Shown: one piece after another, positions 37,594-46,922 of the stretch
How positions within the stretch are numbered: position 1 is the stretch's first letter
Layout of the letters: each line of letters starts with the position of its first letter
DNA from: CAWBVG01 sp963792175
Lineage (GTDB): Bacteria; Acidobacteriota; Vicinamibacteria; Vicinamibacterales; CAVVIG01
Direction of reading: 5' to 3'
Assembly (NCBI GenBank): GCA_963792175.1
Contig: CAWBVG010000041.1
Coordinates: forward strand, 124,001 to 188,000
Length of the DNA stretch: 64,000 bases
Translations under genes and position numbers: made by a program
The notes under the pieces: generated by a model
The model's input: the letters and a program-made list of their open reading frames with translations, nothing else
Told to the model about the DNA's origin: nothing
Databases searched by the model: none

Positions 37594-38547
37594 ATGACTC
37601 ATCAGCCGCGCGCCTCGTTCACGTCGCCGCGGTTCGCGCAGCCGGCGACGTTCATGCGGCTGCCGCACGTCGAGGATCCGCGCGGGCTCGACGTCGCCAT
37701 CGTCGGCGTGCCGTACGACGGCGGCACCTCGTACCGGCCCGGCGCGCGCCTGGGCCCGCGCGAGATTCGCAGCCAGTCGTCGCTGATTCGCAGTTACAGC
37801 TACTTTCAGAAGGTCGCCCCATTCGATCGCTTGAATGTCGCCGACGTCGGCGACGTCGACGCGCCGCCGGTCAGCATCGAGAAATGCTACGACGCCGTGG
37901 AGGCACGGATCGGCGCGATTGCCGACGCCGGCGCGCGCCCGATTGTGATCGGCGGCGACCATTCGATCTCGCTGCCGGTCCTGCGCGCGCTGGCGAAGCG
38001 TTACGGGCCGCTCGCGCTCGTACAGGTCGACGCGCACATCGACACCTGGGATGAGTACTTTGGCGGCAAGTATTTTCACGGGACACCGTTCAGACGGGCG
38101 ATCGAGGAACGGCTGATCGACGGCCGGCGATTCATCCAGGTGGGCATCCGCGGTCCGATGTACGGCGAAGCGGACTTCGAGTTCCACCGGGAGCACGGCA
38201 TCACCATGATCGACATCGATCAAGTGAGGGACCGAGGTATCGCGTGGGTCGTCTCCGAAATCCGTCGCGTGGCGACCGGTCCGGCGTACATGACGTTTGA
38301 CATCGACGGGGTCGATCCGGCCTTTGCGCCAGGGACCGGGACGCCAGAAGTGGGCGGCCTGACGAGCCACGAAGCGCAACGCCTGGTGCGAGGACTCGCC
38401 GGCCTCTCCCTCGTCGGCGGCGACATCGTCGAAGTGTCGCCGCTCTACGACGGTCCCGGCCAGATTACGGCGGTGCTGGCGGCGAACCTGATGTTCGAGT
38501 TCCTGTGTGCACTGGCGCTGGGAACGAAGCCAGGAGCAGTCACGTAA
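37594..38547 (+). CDS. speB: Agmatinase / ureohydrolase
   Basis: 317 residues. Mn-binding motifs are GGDHSISLPVL, VDAHIDTWDEY and FDIDGVDPAFAPGTGTPE. It hydrolyses agmatine to putrescine and urea, although guanidinobutyrase or another ureohydrolase activity is possible. Intact frame, single gene. Confidence 0.88.
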   Translation: MTHQPRASFTSPRFAQPATFMRLPHVEDPRGLDVAIVGVPYDGGTSYRPGARLGPREIRSQSSLIRSYSYFQKVAPFDRLNVADVGDVDAPPVSIEKCYDAVEARIGAIADAGARPIVIGGDHSISLPVLRALAKRYGPLALVQVDAHIDTWDEYFGGKYFHGTPFRRAIEERLIDGRRFIQVGIRGPMYGEADFEFHREHGITMIDIDQVRDRGIAWVVSEIRRVATGPAYMTFDIDGVDPAFAPGTGTPEVGGLTSHEAQRLVRGLAGLSLVGGDIVEVSPLYDGPGQITAVLAANLMFEFLCALALGTKPGAVT

Positions 38548-38616
38548 CCTTTTCCCCGATGCGGCGTATAGTCCACAGCCCGCCTTCGCGCTTCGCGCTG
38601 TGGCGGGTGAACGCCG

Positions 38617-39105
38617 ATGATCAGCTTTCACGACCTCTACGAACGGCACTGGCGGGATGTCTACCGCTTCGCACTGTTTCTGAGCGGTAACCCGACGCAC
38701 GCCGAGGACCTCGCCAGCGACACGTTTGTCCGTGCGTGGACTGCGCGCGGATCGATTCGCGAATCGACCGTTCGCGCGTACCTGCTCACCATCACACGCA
38801 ACCTCTGGCGCGACATGAAGCGTCGCGAGTCGCGGCTCGTGCCACTCGAGGACGCTGACGCCCCCTCAATCGAGGCGAGCGGCGACGCGCTGGTCGATCT
38901 CGGCTGGACCGAACGTCAGCTGGAGCTCGTCGCCACCGGCGACCGCGCGGCGCTCCTGCTGCACGCGCGCGACGGGCTGTCGTACGAGGAGATCGCCCGC
39001 CGGCTCGACATCAGCGTTGGCGCGGTCAAATCACGGGTGTTCCGTGCCCGCCAGACGCTCAACGCGATCCGCAACCATGCCCATCCCGAAGGAGATGCAC
39101 GATGA
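38617..39105 (+). CDS. ECF-family RNA polymerase sigma factor
   Basis: 162 residues with sigma region 2 (FHDLYERHWRDVYRFALFLSGN, then AEDLASDTFVRAW) and region 4 (LSYEEIARRLDISVGAVKSRVFRARQTL, a helix-turn-helix). It directs RNA polymerase to stress or envelope promoters. It overlaps the anti-sigma gene by 4 bases (ATGA). A TATAGT box lies at 38567-38572, about 45 bases upstream. Confidence 0.9.
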   Translation: MISFHDLYERHWRDVYRFALFLSGNPTHAEDLASDTFVRAWTARGSIRESTVRAYLLTITRNLWRDMKRRESRLVPLEDADAPSIEASGDALVDLGWTERQLELVATGDRAALLLHARDGLSYEEIARRLDISVGAVKSRVFRARQTLNAIRNHAHPEGDAR

Positions 39106-39521
39106 CCATCACCCGCGACGTCATTCTCGATCTGCTGCCGCTGTACTTCGCCGGCCAGGTCAGCGCCGACACGAGGAAGCTCGTCGACGAGTTCCTGAAG
39201 ACCGATCCCGATTTCGCGCGCATGTCGCAGCGGTTCGACGCGGTGCTCAAGGAGCAGGGCGGCGTGCCGGAGGCGGCGGCCACCGAGCGCCGCGCCTTCG
39301 AGCGCACCCGTATGCTGCTGCGGTACCGCAATCAGACGATCGGCGTCGCGATCGCCTTCTCGCTGATGCCGTTTGCGTTCGGCTTTCATGGCGGACAGAT
39401 CGATTGGATTCTGCTCCGCGACAAGCCAGCCGTCGGCGCGGCCTGGCTGCTCACCGGCATCGTCTGCTGGATAGCCGCGTACGTCATCGGCCGTCGCGCG
39501 AGCCATCGCCAGCCACGTTGA
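39102..39521 (+). CDS. Probable anti-sigma factor, two-helix membrane protein
   Basis: 139 residues. The soluble N-domain (LDLLPLYFAGQVSADTRKLVDEF) resembles anti-sigma domains but has no zinc-binding His-Cys-Cys set. Two hydrophobic segments follow (TIGVAIAFSLMPFAFGF and AWLLTGIVCWIAAYVIG). The overlap with the sigma gene supports the pairing; it would hold the sigma factor at the membrane. Confidence 0.7.
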   Translation: MTITRDVILDLLPLYFAGQVSADTRKLVDEFLKTDPDFARMSQRFDAVLKEQGGVPEAAATERRAFERTRMLLRYRNQTIGVAIAFSLMPFAFGFHGGQIDWILLRDKPAVGAAWLLTGIVCWIAAYVIGRRASHRQPR

Positions 39522-39526
39522 GAATC

Positions 39527-39562
39527 GCAGCTAGCACCCTAGCCCCCAGCACCCAGCACTCA
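39527..39562. repeat. Short CTAGCCCCCAGCACCCAG repeat
   Basis: Three or four degenerate AGCACCC/AGCCCCC units follow the anti-sigma gene. They are related to the GGGGCT family and give no clear hairpin. Confidence 0.5.
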
Positions 39563-39592
39563 GTATCGGAGAGCCACGCATCCGCTGCGTGT

Positions 39593-39598
39593 TAGCAT
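39593..39598 (+). promoter_or_regulatory. Possible -10 box (TAGCAT) before the M61 peptidase
   Basis: TAGCAT ends 7 bases before the GTG at 39606. The match is weaker than at other leaderless candidates. Confidence 0.3.
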
Positions 39599-39605
39599 CG
39601 CTAGC

Positions 39606-41459
39606 GTGAAGAGATGGTTGGCCTTCGCCTGTCTTTCCAGCGTCATCGTCGGAACCGGTGTCGATCGTGCACATGCACAGCACGGCCCGACCGCGGTCGA
39701 CTATCGCGTGTCGTTTCCTGAACCGCAGCATCACTGGATGCAGGTCGAGGCGACGTTTCCATCTGTCGAGGCCGCAACGCTCGAGCTCCGGATGAGCCGG
39801 TCGTCTCCGGGGCGCTATTCGCTGCACGATTTCGCGAAGAACGTCTACGACGTCCACGCATTCGCTCGCGACAACCGGGAGCTGGAGACCACCAGGCCGG
39901 ATCCGTACGGGTGGAATGTGACCGGTCACGGCGGCAAGTGTGACCGTCAAGTACAAGGTGTTCGGCGATCGTATCGACGGCACGTACCTGGCCGTGGACG
40001 ACACGCACGCTCACATCAACATGCCTGCCGCCTTCATGTGGGCGCGCGGCCTCGAGGATCGGCCGATCACGGTGCTTCTGGAACAGCCGGCCGGTGCCCA
40101 CTGGACCGTCGCCACGCAGCTGCACGCCAACGGCAGCCTGGCCGCGCCCAACCTGCAATACTTCATGGACAGCCCCATCGAGTTCGGTCCGATCTCGATG
40201 CGCGAGTTCACCACGAACGGCCGCAGGTTCCGCTTCGCGATGCACCACTCGGGTACGAACGAAGAGCTCGACGCGCTCGTGAAGGACGTGCAGAAAATCG
40301 TCGAGCAGGAGGGCGCGATTTTCGGCGAGTATCCCGAGTACGAACCGGGTCACTACACGTTCCTCGCCGACTACCTGCCGTACGCCAACGGCGACGGCAT
40401 GGAGCACCGCAACAGCACGGTCATTTCTGGCAACCTGTCGATTGCGGGCGGCCGCGATCAGATTCTCGACACCGTCGCGCACGAGTTCTTTCACGGCTGG
40501 AACGTCGAGCGCATTCGCCCGAAGAGTCTGGAGCCGTTCGACTTCGATCGCGCGAATATCTCCGGCGAGCTCTGGCTGGCCGAAGGGTTCACGCAGTACT
40601 ACGGACCGCTGGCGCTGCACCGCGCCGGGCTGGTGGACGTCGCGTCGACCGCTTCGACGCTGACCGATCTGGTCGAGGCTGTCTCGAGCCCCGGTCACCT
40701 TGTGCGATCTGCCGAAGAGATGAGCCGCATGGCCGCCTTCATCGACGGCGGACGCGCGATCGACAAGACGAACTGGTCGATCGCCAACATCTCGTACTAC
40801 CCGTTCGGCGGTGCGATTGCCCTGGCGCTCGATCTGACCTTGCGCGACCGGAGCGACGGCCGGCTGTCGCTCGACGACTTCATGCGGGCGATGTGGCGCG
40901 CGTTCGGCAAGCCGGGCGGCGCGCGGGAAGGCTACGTCGATCGTCCGTACACGATGGCCGACGCCGAAGAAACGCTGGCGTCGGTCAGCGGCGACCGCGC
41001 GTTCGCGCGGGACTTCTTCGCGCGCTTCATTCAGGGGCACGACGTCGCCGACTACGCGCGCCTGCTCGCCCGCGCGGGATTCGCCGTGCGGAAGCGAAAC
41101 CCGGGAGGCGCCTGGCTCGGCGATCTGCGGCTCAACGCGCGCAACGGCGCGCGGGTCGCCAATCTCGATCGCGCCGACGTGGCCCGCGTATCGCTCGGGG
41201 CTGGACCAGGACGATGAGCTGCGTGCTGCTCGACGGCCGTCCGATCAACGGCGAGGGCGATCTGTCCGCGGTCCTGCGTCAGCACAAACCGGGTGACTCG
41301 GTGTCGATTGCCTTCACCGGCCGGACCGGTAAGCCGACGACGTCGAGGGTCGTACTGGCCGAGGATCCGCATATCGAGATCGTGCCCGTGGAGAGCGCTG
41401 GCGGCTCGCTGACCGAGGCGCAGAAAGCGTTCCGGCGGGCGTGGTTGGGAGCGAAGTGA
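39606..41459 (+). CDS. M61 glycyl aminopeptidase-like protein with PDZ domain (three frame breaks)
   Basis: About 615 residues from a GTG start with signal peptide ending RAHAQ. The M61 catalytic domain has zinc motif VAHEFFHGWNVER and third ligand Glu in SGELWLAEGFTQYY; a C-terminal PDZ domain ends with the KPGDSVSIAF strand. Frame breaks, each one extra base, lie near 39938 (AAGTGTGACC), 41184 (GCCCGCGT) and 41222 (CTGCGTGCTG). It is likely a periplasmic aminopeptidase. The next gene starts at its stop codon. Confidence 0.88.
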   Translation: MKRWLAFACLSSVIVGTGVDRAHAQHGPTAVDYRVSFPEPQHHWMQVEATFPSVEAATLELRMSRSSPGRYSLHDFAKNVYDVHAFARDNRELETTRPDPYGWNVTGHGGKCDRQVQGVRRSYRRHVPGRGRHARSHQHACRLHVGARPRGSADHGASGTAGRCPLDRRHAAARQRQPGRAQPAILHGQPHRVRSDLDARVHHERPQVPLRDAPLGYERRARRAREGRAENRRAGGRDFRRVSRVRTGSLHVPRRLPAVRQRRRHGAPQQHGHFWQPVDCGRPRSDSRHRRARVLSRLERRAHSPEESGAVRLRSREYLRRALAGRRVHAVLRTAGAAPRRAGGRRVDRFDADRSGRGCLEPRSPCAICRRDEPHGRLHRRRTRDRQDELVDRQHLVLPVRRCDCPGARSDLARPERRPAVARRLHAGDVARVRQAGRRAGRLRRSSVHDGRRRRNAGVGQRRPRVRAGLLRALHSGARRRRLRAPARPRGIRRAEAKPGRRLARRSAAQRAQRRAGRQSRSRRRGPRIARGWTRTMSCVLLDGRPINGEGDLSAVLRQHKPGDSVSIAFTGRTGKPTTSRVVLAEDPHIEIVPVESAGGSLTEAQKAFRRAWLGAK

Positions 41460-42102
41460 TGGCCGTTTCCCTGGCTTCAGGTCCTCGACGCGGTGATTGG
41501 CGTCACCGATCTCGCGCGCAGCCGCAAGATCCGGAAGATGAGCCAGGAGTCGGCGGACCAGCCGCAGCAGCTCGAGGCCGGCGGCCGCGCCGGACTTGGC
41601 GGCCTCGAGGCGCGGCTCGCGGGCGTCGTCGTCGCTGCCCTGAAAGAAGCGTTCGAGCGCGACACCCATCGGCTTGAACTGGAGCGCGAGCAGCTCGACG
41701 CCGAACGCCTGCGGGCGGAACGCGCGCTCGCACTCGAGCTCCGTCGTCAGGCGAGCGACCGCGAAATCGGCCGGCTGCGGCTGCTGGCGGGCGTGGCGGT
41801 GGCCAGCTGGATCGGGACGCTGTTCTTTTCGGCGCGGCTGCTCGGTGGTCCACCCGGAGCTCGCGCGGCCCTTGGCATCGCGTGGCTGCTCCTGCTCGCG
41901 GCGTTCGCGTCATCGTTCGTCGGGCAGTCGCAGGTCGCGGAGTCGGCGAGCCGGCCCGACGAACGCGCCGTCGATTCGGGTCTGGCCGGCGCCTTTGCGC
42001 TCTGGCTGATCGTGCTCGGCCTGGCGCTCGTGGGTGTGGCGGTCCTCGTCGGCTGTAGCTCGGCTCGAGGGCTCGCTGCTCGAGCTGATCGTCGCTTCGT
42101 GA
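41459..42102 (+). CDS. Coiled-coil membrane protein of unknown function (frame breaks near both ends)
   Basis: About 213 residues. Reading ATG 41459 with one base removed gives MPFPWLQVLDAVIGVTDLARSR; the uncorrected frame first offers GTG at 41493. A charged coiled coil (ELEREQLDAERLRAERALAL) precedes three helices (LLAGVAVASWIGTLFFSARL, GIAWLLLLAAFASSFVG and AFALWLIVLGLALVGVAVLV). A further extra base near 42060 would give the ending RLEGSLLELIVAS and a stop at 42102, which also removes an overlap with the convergent oxidase gene. Function unknown. Confidence 0.55.
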
Positions 42103-42116
42103 CTGAAGCGCGAGCT

Positions 42117-43745
42117 TCAGCCGAGCCTCAGGCCTGCCTGGAAACAACACTCCCGGCGCCATTTTCCACTCCGGATCCAGCGCGCGCTTGATGGCGCGCA
42201 TCTCGTCGATTCCCTGACGTCCGTACATTTCCGCCAGCAGCTGCTGCTTGATCGGATGCCGGCCGACGCCGTGCTCGGCGAGCGGCGACCCGCCCAGCCG
42301 AATCACCTCGCGGCCGAATGCCAGGATCGCTTCCTTCCCCGACTCCACGTCGGCGAACGATCGAGGGATGACGTTCGGGTGCAGGTTTCCGTCGGAGATG
42401 TGTCCCCAGACCGCGGCGTCGAGGCCGCGACGTTCGAATTCCTTGTCGTACAGGGTCATCAAGGTCGCGAGCGACTCGAACGGCACGATCATGTCCGCCG
42501 CGGTCTTGGCGATGCGCGGGTCGACGTCGTGCTTCGCGCGCCCCACGCGCGCATTGACGGCCGCAGGCACTTCCTCCCGCAGTGCGACGAGTTGCGCCGC
42601 GCGAGCGTGATCGCCGGGCACGGCAATCTCGACCGCATCGAGCACGCCAGCCTCGTCCATCACCCGGCAGAAGCGCGTCAACCGCGTGTCGGGCGCCGCC
42701 GGTTCGCGCGCGCGGCCGATCTCGTCGAAGGCGTCGGCCGCGGTGGTGCCCGGCAGCAGCTCCAGCGTGATCAAGAGCGCAATCGCGGCATCCGGAGGAA
42801 TTCGAACCCCGAACCGGCGGTCGGCGCCGTCCTCTCTGAGCAAGGCGAGAGCACGCCGGTCCATGTGCTCGATGGCCGACACATCGAGGCCGTGAGGGTC
42901 CCTCGTGCGCCAGGCCTCGGCGGCCGCATCGCGCAGCCGCGTGACGACGCCGAGCGCCGTTCGGTCGATCGTTGAACGGGACGAATGCGAGACACACAGC
43001 CGGCCGGCTGGCGACGACACGCAGCGTGGCTTCGGTGATGACGCCGAGCGTGCCTTCGGATCCGATGAACAGATCGATCAGGTCCATCCCTGGCGCCGCG
43101 AAGTATCCGGCCGACACCTTCGGCACCCGCGGGAGGCGATACGTCGGAATCTCGAGCCGGACTGCCCGTTCCGTCAGACCGATCTCGAACGTGCCGTTGC
43201 GATCGGCGCGTGGTCACGCCGCGCTCGACGTCCAGGACGTCGCCGCCCGGCAGCACCACGGTGATCGCGCGCACCCAGTCGCGCGTCGTCCCGTATTTGA
43301 AGGTCGCCGCGCCGGCGGCGTTGGTCGCGATGACGCCGCCGACGAACGCGCCGGTGAATGTTGGCGACGGCGGATAGTACTTGCCGGCGCGTGCCAGCGC
43401 GGCGTCGAGATCGAGCAGCGTGACACCGGCTTCGACGCGGACCGCGTCGGTCCCGAGCTCGAGGATGCGATTCATCCGCGACGTGCTCAGGAGCAGGTCG
43501 CCCATCGGCGTTGCGCCGCCGGTCAGCGACGACTGCGCGCCGATCGGCAGCACGCTGGCGGCGGACCGCAGGACAGCGGCGACCTCGCCTTCATTGGCCG
43601 GCGACGCGATTCCCGCGGCGTGGCCGCCTGGGAAGTGCGCGGCATCTTCGAGGAACGTCCGCACGACATCCGGGTCGCTGCGGATCTCGCCCGCGACGAC
43701 CCCCTCGTTGCGCGGCCGCCTCGCTCGAAGAGAATGGCCCGCCAT
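42117..43745 (-). CDS. FAD-linked oxidase, glycolate/D-lactate oxidase type (frame breaks)
   Basis: About 540 residues. N-terminal FAD-binding domain with PIGAQSSLTGGATPMGDLLL and SPTFTGAFVGGVIATNAAG, C-terminal FAD-oxidase domain with GHISDGNLHPNVIPRS and AEHGVGRHPIKQQLL. Probably oxidises a 2-hydroxy acid. Frame breaks near 43203 and 42995 (coding strand CGCCGATCGC and GATCGACCGA) are one extra base each. After VLFPG another break is likely, so the end is between about 42117 and 42128; uncorrected, the frame would run through the opposite-strand gene. Confidence 0.85.
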
Positions 43746-43753
43746 CGTCGGCG

Positions 43754-45158
43754 CTACGGGCGGCCGGCCAGCATCTTGATCAAGCGGTACTGAAACTCCA
43801 GGCCTTCGTAGAATTGCTTCACGCCGACACGCTCGTCCTTGCCGTGCGCTCGCACATCATCGAGATCGCCGAACGTGCCGTCGATGCCGTAGGTCGGGAT
43901 TTCGGCGTTGCGAAGATACAGGCCGTCGGTCGCGCCGGTGCTCATGACCGGAACGACGACCACGCCCGGGAACATCTGCTTCGTGAGCGTCTCGACGGCG
44001 TTCATCACATCGGGACGGAGCGGCGACGGCTTGCTCGGATTCGCCTCGCCGACGAACGACACCTTGATCTGCGGATCCGCCAGCACTTCGACCAGCTTGT
44101 CTTTGACTGACGTCGGCGACACGCCAGGCAGGATGCGGCAATTCACGTTCGCGCCCGCCATCTGGGGCAGTGCGTTGTTGGCGTGGCCGCCCTGGAGGCG
44201 CGTGGCGACGCAGGTCGTGCGCATCAGCGAGTTGTAGAAGGGGACCGCCGCCGACAGCCGCGCCGCGGCGGCCGCGTCGGGTGTCGGCCGCGCGACCGCG
44301 CGCATGTCGGCCGCCATCTTCGGATCGTCCTGGACCGACGCCGACCGCTCGAAGTAGCCGCGCGTCACTTCGTTCATCTGCACCGGAAAGTCGAATGCCG
44401 CGAGACGAGCGAGGCCGCCTGAGAGATGGTAAATGGCGTTGTCCTTGACCGGCAGCGAGCTGTGGCCGCCCGGGTTCGTCACTTCGAGGTGGAAATCCTG
44501 GAACACCTTCTCGCTGGCCTGGACCTCGTTGGTCAGGTACTTCCCCTTCCGCATGTTGCCGCCGCCGCCTTCGTTGACGGCGAACTCGGCGTCGATCAGG
44601 TTCTTGTGGTTTTTGACCAGCCAGTCGACGCCGTTGAAGGTGCCGCCTTCCTCGTCAGCCGTGAGCGCCAGGATCACATCGCGATCGGCCGTGAACCCTT
44701 CCTGCTTCAGGCGGATGAGATTCGCGACGAACTGAGCGGCCATCGCCTTGTCGTCGCTCGTGCCGCGGCCGTAGAAGAAGCCGTCCTTCTCGAGGAACGT
44801 GAACGGGTCGAACGACCAGTCTTCGCGCTTGGCTTCGACGACGTCGAGATGCGCCAGCAGGAGAATCGGCTTGCGGCTCGCGCCGGCGCCAGCGCGCCAT
44901 CGCAGCGACGAGGTTGCCCTTCTTCGGGTCTGGCCCGAGCACCTGGATGTCGGCGGCGGGGAAGCCCGCCGCCTTCAGCCGTGCCGCCATCGCCTCGGCG
45001 GCCTTGGTGACGTTGCCTGCCGGCGTGTCGGTCGTGTTGATCTCGACGAGCTCCTTGTAGATCTCCCGTGCCCGCGCATCGTTCGGCCCGGTTTGCGCCT
45101 GAAGCGCCATCGTCGACGACACGCAGAGCAACCACGCCAGATGTTTGACGATGGTCAT
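43754..45158 (-). CDS. M20 family metallopeptidase, secreted (one frame break)
   Basis: About 467 residues from ATG 45158, with signal peptide ending ALQAQ. Zinc motifs are LLAHLDVVEA, GRGTSDDKAMAAQF and TADEEGG (Glu pair). Dimerisation domain and C-terminal ligand region follow. The frame changes near 44885 (coding strand CGGCGCGAG). It would hydrolyse dipeptides or acyl-amino acids in the periplasm. It is divergent from the ArgH-like gene. Confidence 0.9.
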
Positions 45159-45212
45159 GAGCCTCGTTCCTTTGTGTCCTCTGTTCACCTTCGTGTCCTC
45201 TGTGGTTCCCCG
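45159..45212. repeat. TCCTTTGTG / TCCTCTGTG repeat
   Basis: Four degenerate units (CTTTGTGTCCTCTG, TTCGTGTCCTCTGTGG) fill the spacer between the divergent M20 and ArgH-like genes, next to the TATACT box. Confidence 0.65.
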
Positions 45213-45213
45213 A

Positions 45214-45219
45214 TATACT
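45214..45219 (+). promoter_or_regulatory. -10 box (TATACT) before the ArgH-like gene
   Basis: CGATATACTC here is the same sequence as at 3991-4000. TATACT ends 7 bases before the ATG at 45227. Confidence 0.5.
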
Positions 45220-45226
45220 CGCATTG

Positions 45227-46684
45227 ATGAAGTTCGCGCCCGAGTACGTCACCTACGTCCTGAACGAAAACTTCGAGGACGCCAAGGCGCTGTCTGCTGT
45301 CGCCGATGATGGCGATCAACTACGCGCACCTCGTGATGCTCGCCGCTCAGGGGATTGTATCGCCCTCCGACGCGCACGCGCTCCGCGAGGCGCTCGACGG
45401 CGTGTCGCAGGACGCGATTCGCGACGTCAAGTACGACGGCACCTGCGAGGATCTGTTCTTCTACGTCGAACGGCTGATCATCCAGGCCTGCGGCGAGGAC
45501 GTCGCCGGACGGCTCCACACCGCCCGCTCCCGCAACGACATCGACATGACGATGTACCGGATGCGCCAGCGCGAGTTCGTGCTCGGGCTGCTCGCCGCCA
45601 CGCTTCGAGCTGCGCCGCTCGCTGCTCGACCTCGTCGACCGGCATCGCGACACGATTCTCGCCGTTCACACGCACACGCAGCGGGCGCAGCCGACGACCG
45701 TCGCGCACTACCTGCTCGCGGTCGTCGAACAGCTCGAGCGCGATGCGTCGCGGCTCAAAGGCGCGTACGAGCGCACGAATCGCAATCCGCTCGGCGCCTG
45801 CGCCATCACCGGCACCGGGTTTCCCATCGACCGGCAGTTGACCGCCGATCTCCTCGGCTTCTGCGGGCCGACCGGCAATACCTACGGCAGCATCGCCACG
45901 GTCGACTACCTCCTCGAGAGCGCGTCGGCCGCCTCGGTGCTGCTCACCGGCCACGGCCGCTTCGTGCAGGACCTGCTGCTCTGGTCCACCTCGGAGTTCG
46001 GCTACGTCCGATTCGGCGACGGGTTCGTGCAGTGCAGCAGCATCATGCCGCAGAAGCGCAATCCGGTCGCGATCGAGCACGCGCGCGCCATCGGCAGCAA
46101 GGCGCTCGGTCAGGCGCAGGCGATCGTGACCGCCGTCCACAACACGCCGTTCGGCGACATCGTCGACACCGAGGACGACTTGCAGCCGCTGGTGTTTTCG
46201 ATGTTCCGCGACGCGACGCGGGCGGTCAAGCTGGTGGCCGCCGCGATGACGACGGCCGAGTTCGACGCCGGTGCGCCTCGAAGCGCGCGCCGGCGACGGC
46301 TGGACGACGCTGACCGAGCTGGCCGACACGCTGGTGCGCGATCACGGCTTGCCGTTCCGCACGGCCCATGCCATTGCCGGCCGCCTGATTACCGCCAGGC
46401 AGCGCGACGCCGACCGCCCGCTTGCGGACGTCCTTGCCGAGGTGTCGAAGGAGGTGCTGGGCGCGCCGATCGTCTACTCGGAAGCGGCGCTCGCGAAGAT
46501 TCTCAGCCCGCGGCACTTCGTCAACGTGCGCCGCACGCTCGGCGGTCCCGCGCCGGAAGAGACCGCGCGCGCCGCCGGCGTCTCGCGTCAGCTGCTCGGC
46601 GCAGACGACGCGTGGTGGGAACAGGCGACCAACGCGCTGGCGGACGCCGAACACCGCCTCGCCGAACGCAGTGCCGCGCTCTGA
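45227..46684 (+). CDS. Argininosuccinate lyase-like protein (three frame breaks)
   Basis: About 484 residues of the fumarase/aspartase superfamily, ArgH branch: HTARSRNDIDMTMYRMRQ and the catalytic loop CSSIMPQKRNPVAIE. The N-terminus (MKFAPEYVTYVLNENFED) lacks the usual WGGRF opening of classical ArgH, so it may be a divergent ArgH or a related lyase. Frame breaks, one extra base each: near 45292 (CTGTCTGCTG), 45605 (ACGCTTCGAG) and 46270 (GCCGGTGCG). Confidence 0.8.
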
Positions 46685-46689
46685 ACGCC

Positions 46690-46785
46690 GCGCGCGGAAC
46701 TTAGAACTTAGAACTGAGAACTCGACGAACTGAACCCGAACCGTGAACCCTGAACCCGGAACCCTGAACCCCGAACCCGGCCGCG
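46690..46785. repeat. GAACTTAGAACT and GAACCCTGAACC repeats
   Basis: About ten degenerate units of GAACCCTGAACCC and GAACTTAGAACT. This is the right-hand type of the 3834-3984 array and is one-sided here. Confidence 0.75.
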
Positions 46786-46799
46786 AGCGCGACACGCCG

Positions 46800-46883
46800 A
46801 TGACCGCGACCTACATCCGCGTGCTGGTTCTCGAAGCGGCGATCCTCGTCGCCCTCTGGCTCTTCGCCCGCGCCTTCTCCTAG
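46800..46883 (+). CDS. 27-residue single-helix peptide upstream of the symporter
   Basis: ATG 46800 to TAG 46883 encodes one hydrophobic helix, ending ALWLFARAFS. It lies 39 bases before the sodium symporter start. It could be a small membrane subunit or regulator of the transporter, or a chance frame; no family is recognised. Confidence 0.35.
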   Translation: MTATYIRVLVLEAAILVALWLFARAFS

Positions 46884-46922
46884 ATCCCATCTATCCCGAG
46901 CCCCTAGTCCCTAGCATCTCCG

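Noticed and set aside
41503..42117. Long C-terminal extension of the FAD oxidase on the minus strand
   Set aside because: The family ends near VLFPG, the extension is low-complexity Arg/Pro-rich sequence, and the opposite strand carries a credible membrane protein.
42780..42810. tRNA-like GGTTCGAATCC segment (TTCGAACCCCGAACC)
   Set aside because: No cloverleaf or anticodon arm fits, and it lies inside the FAD oxidase coding sequence.
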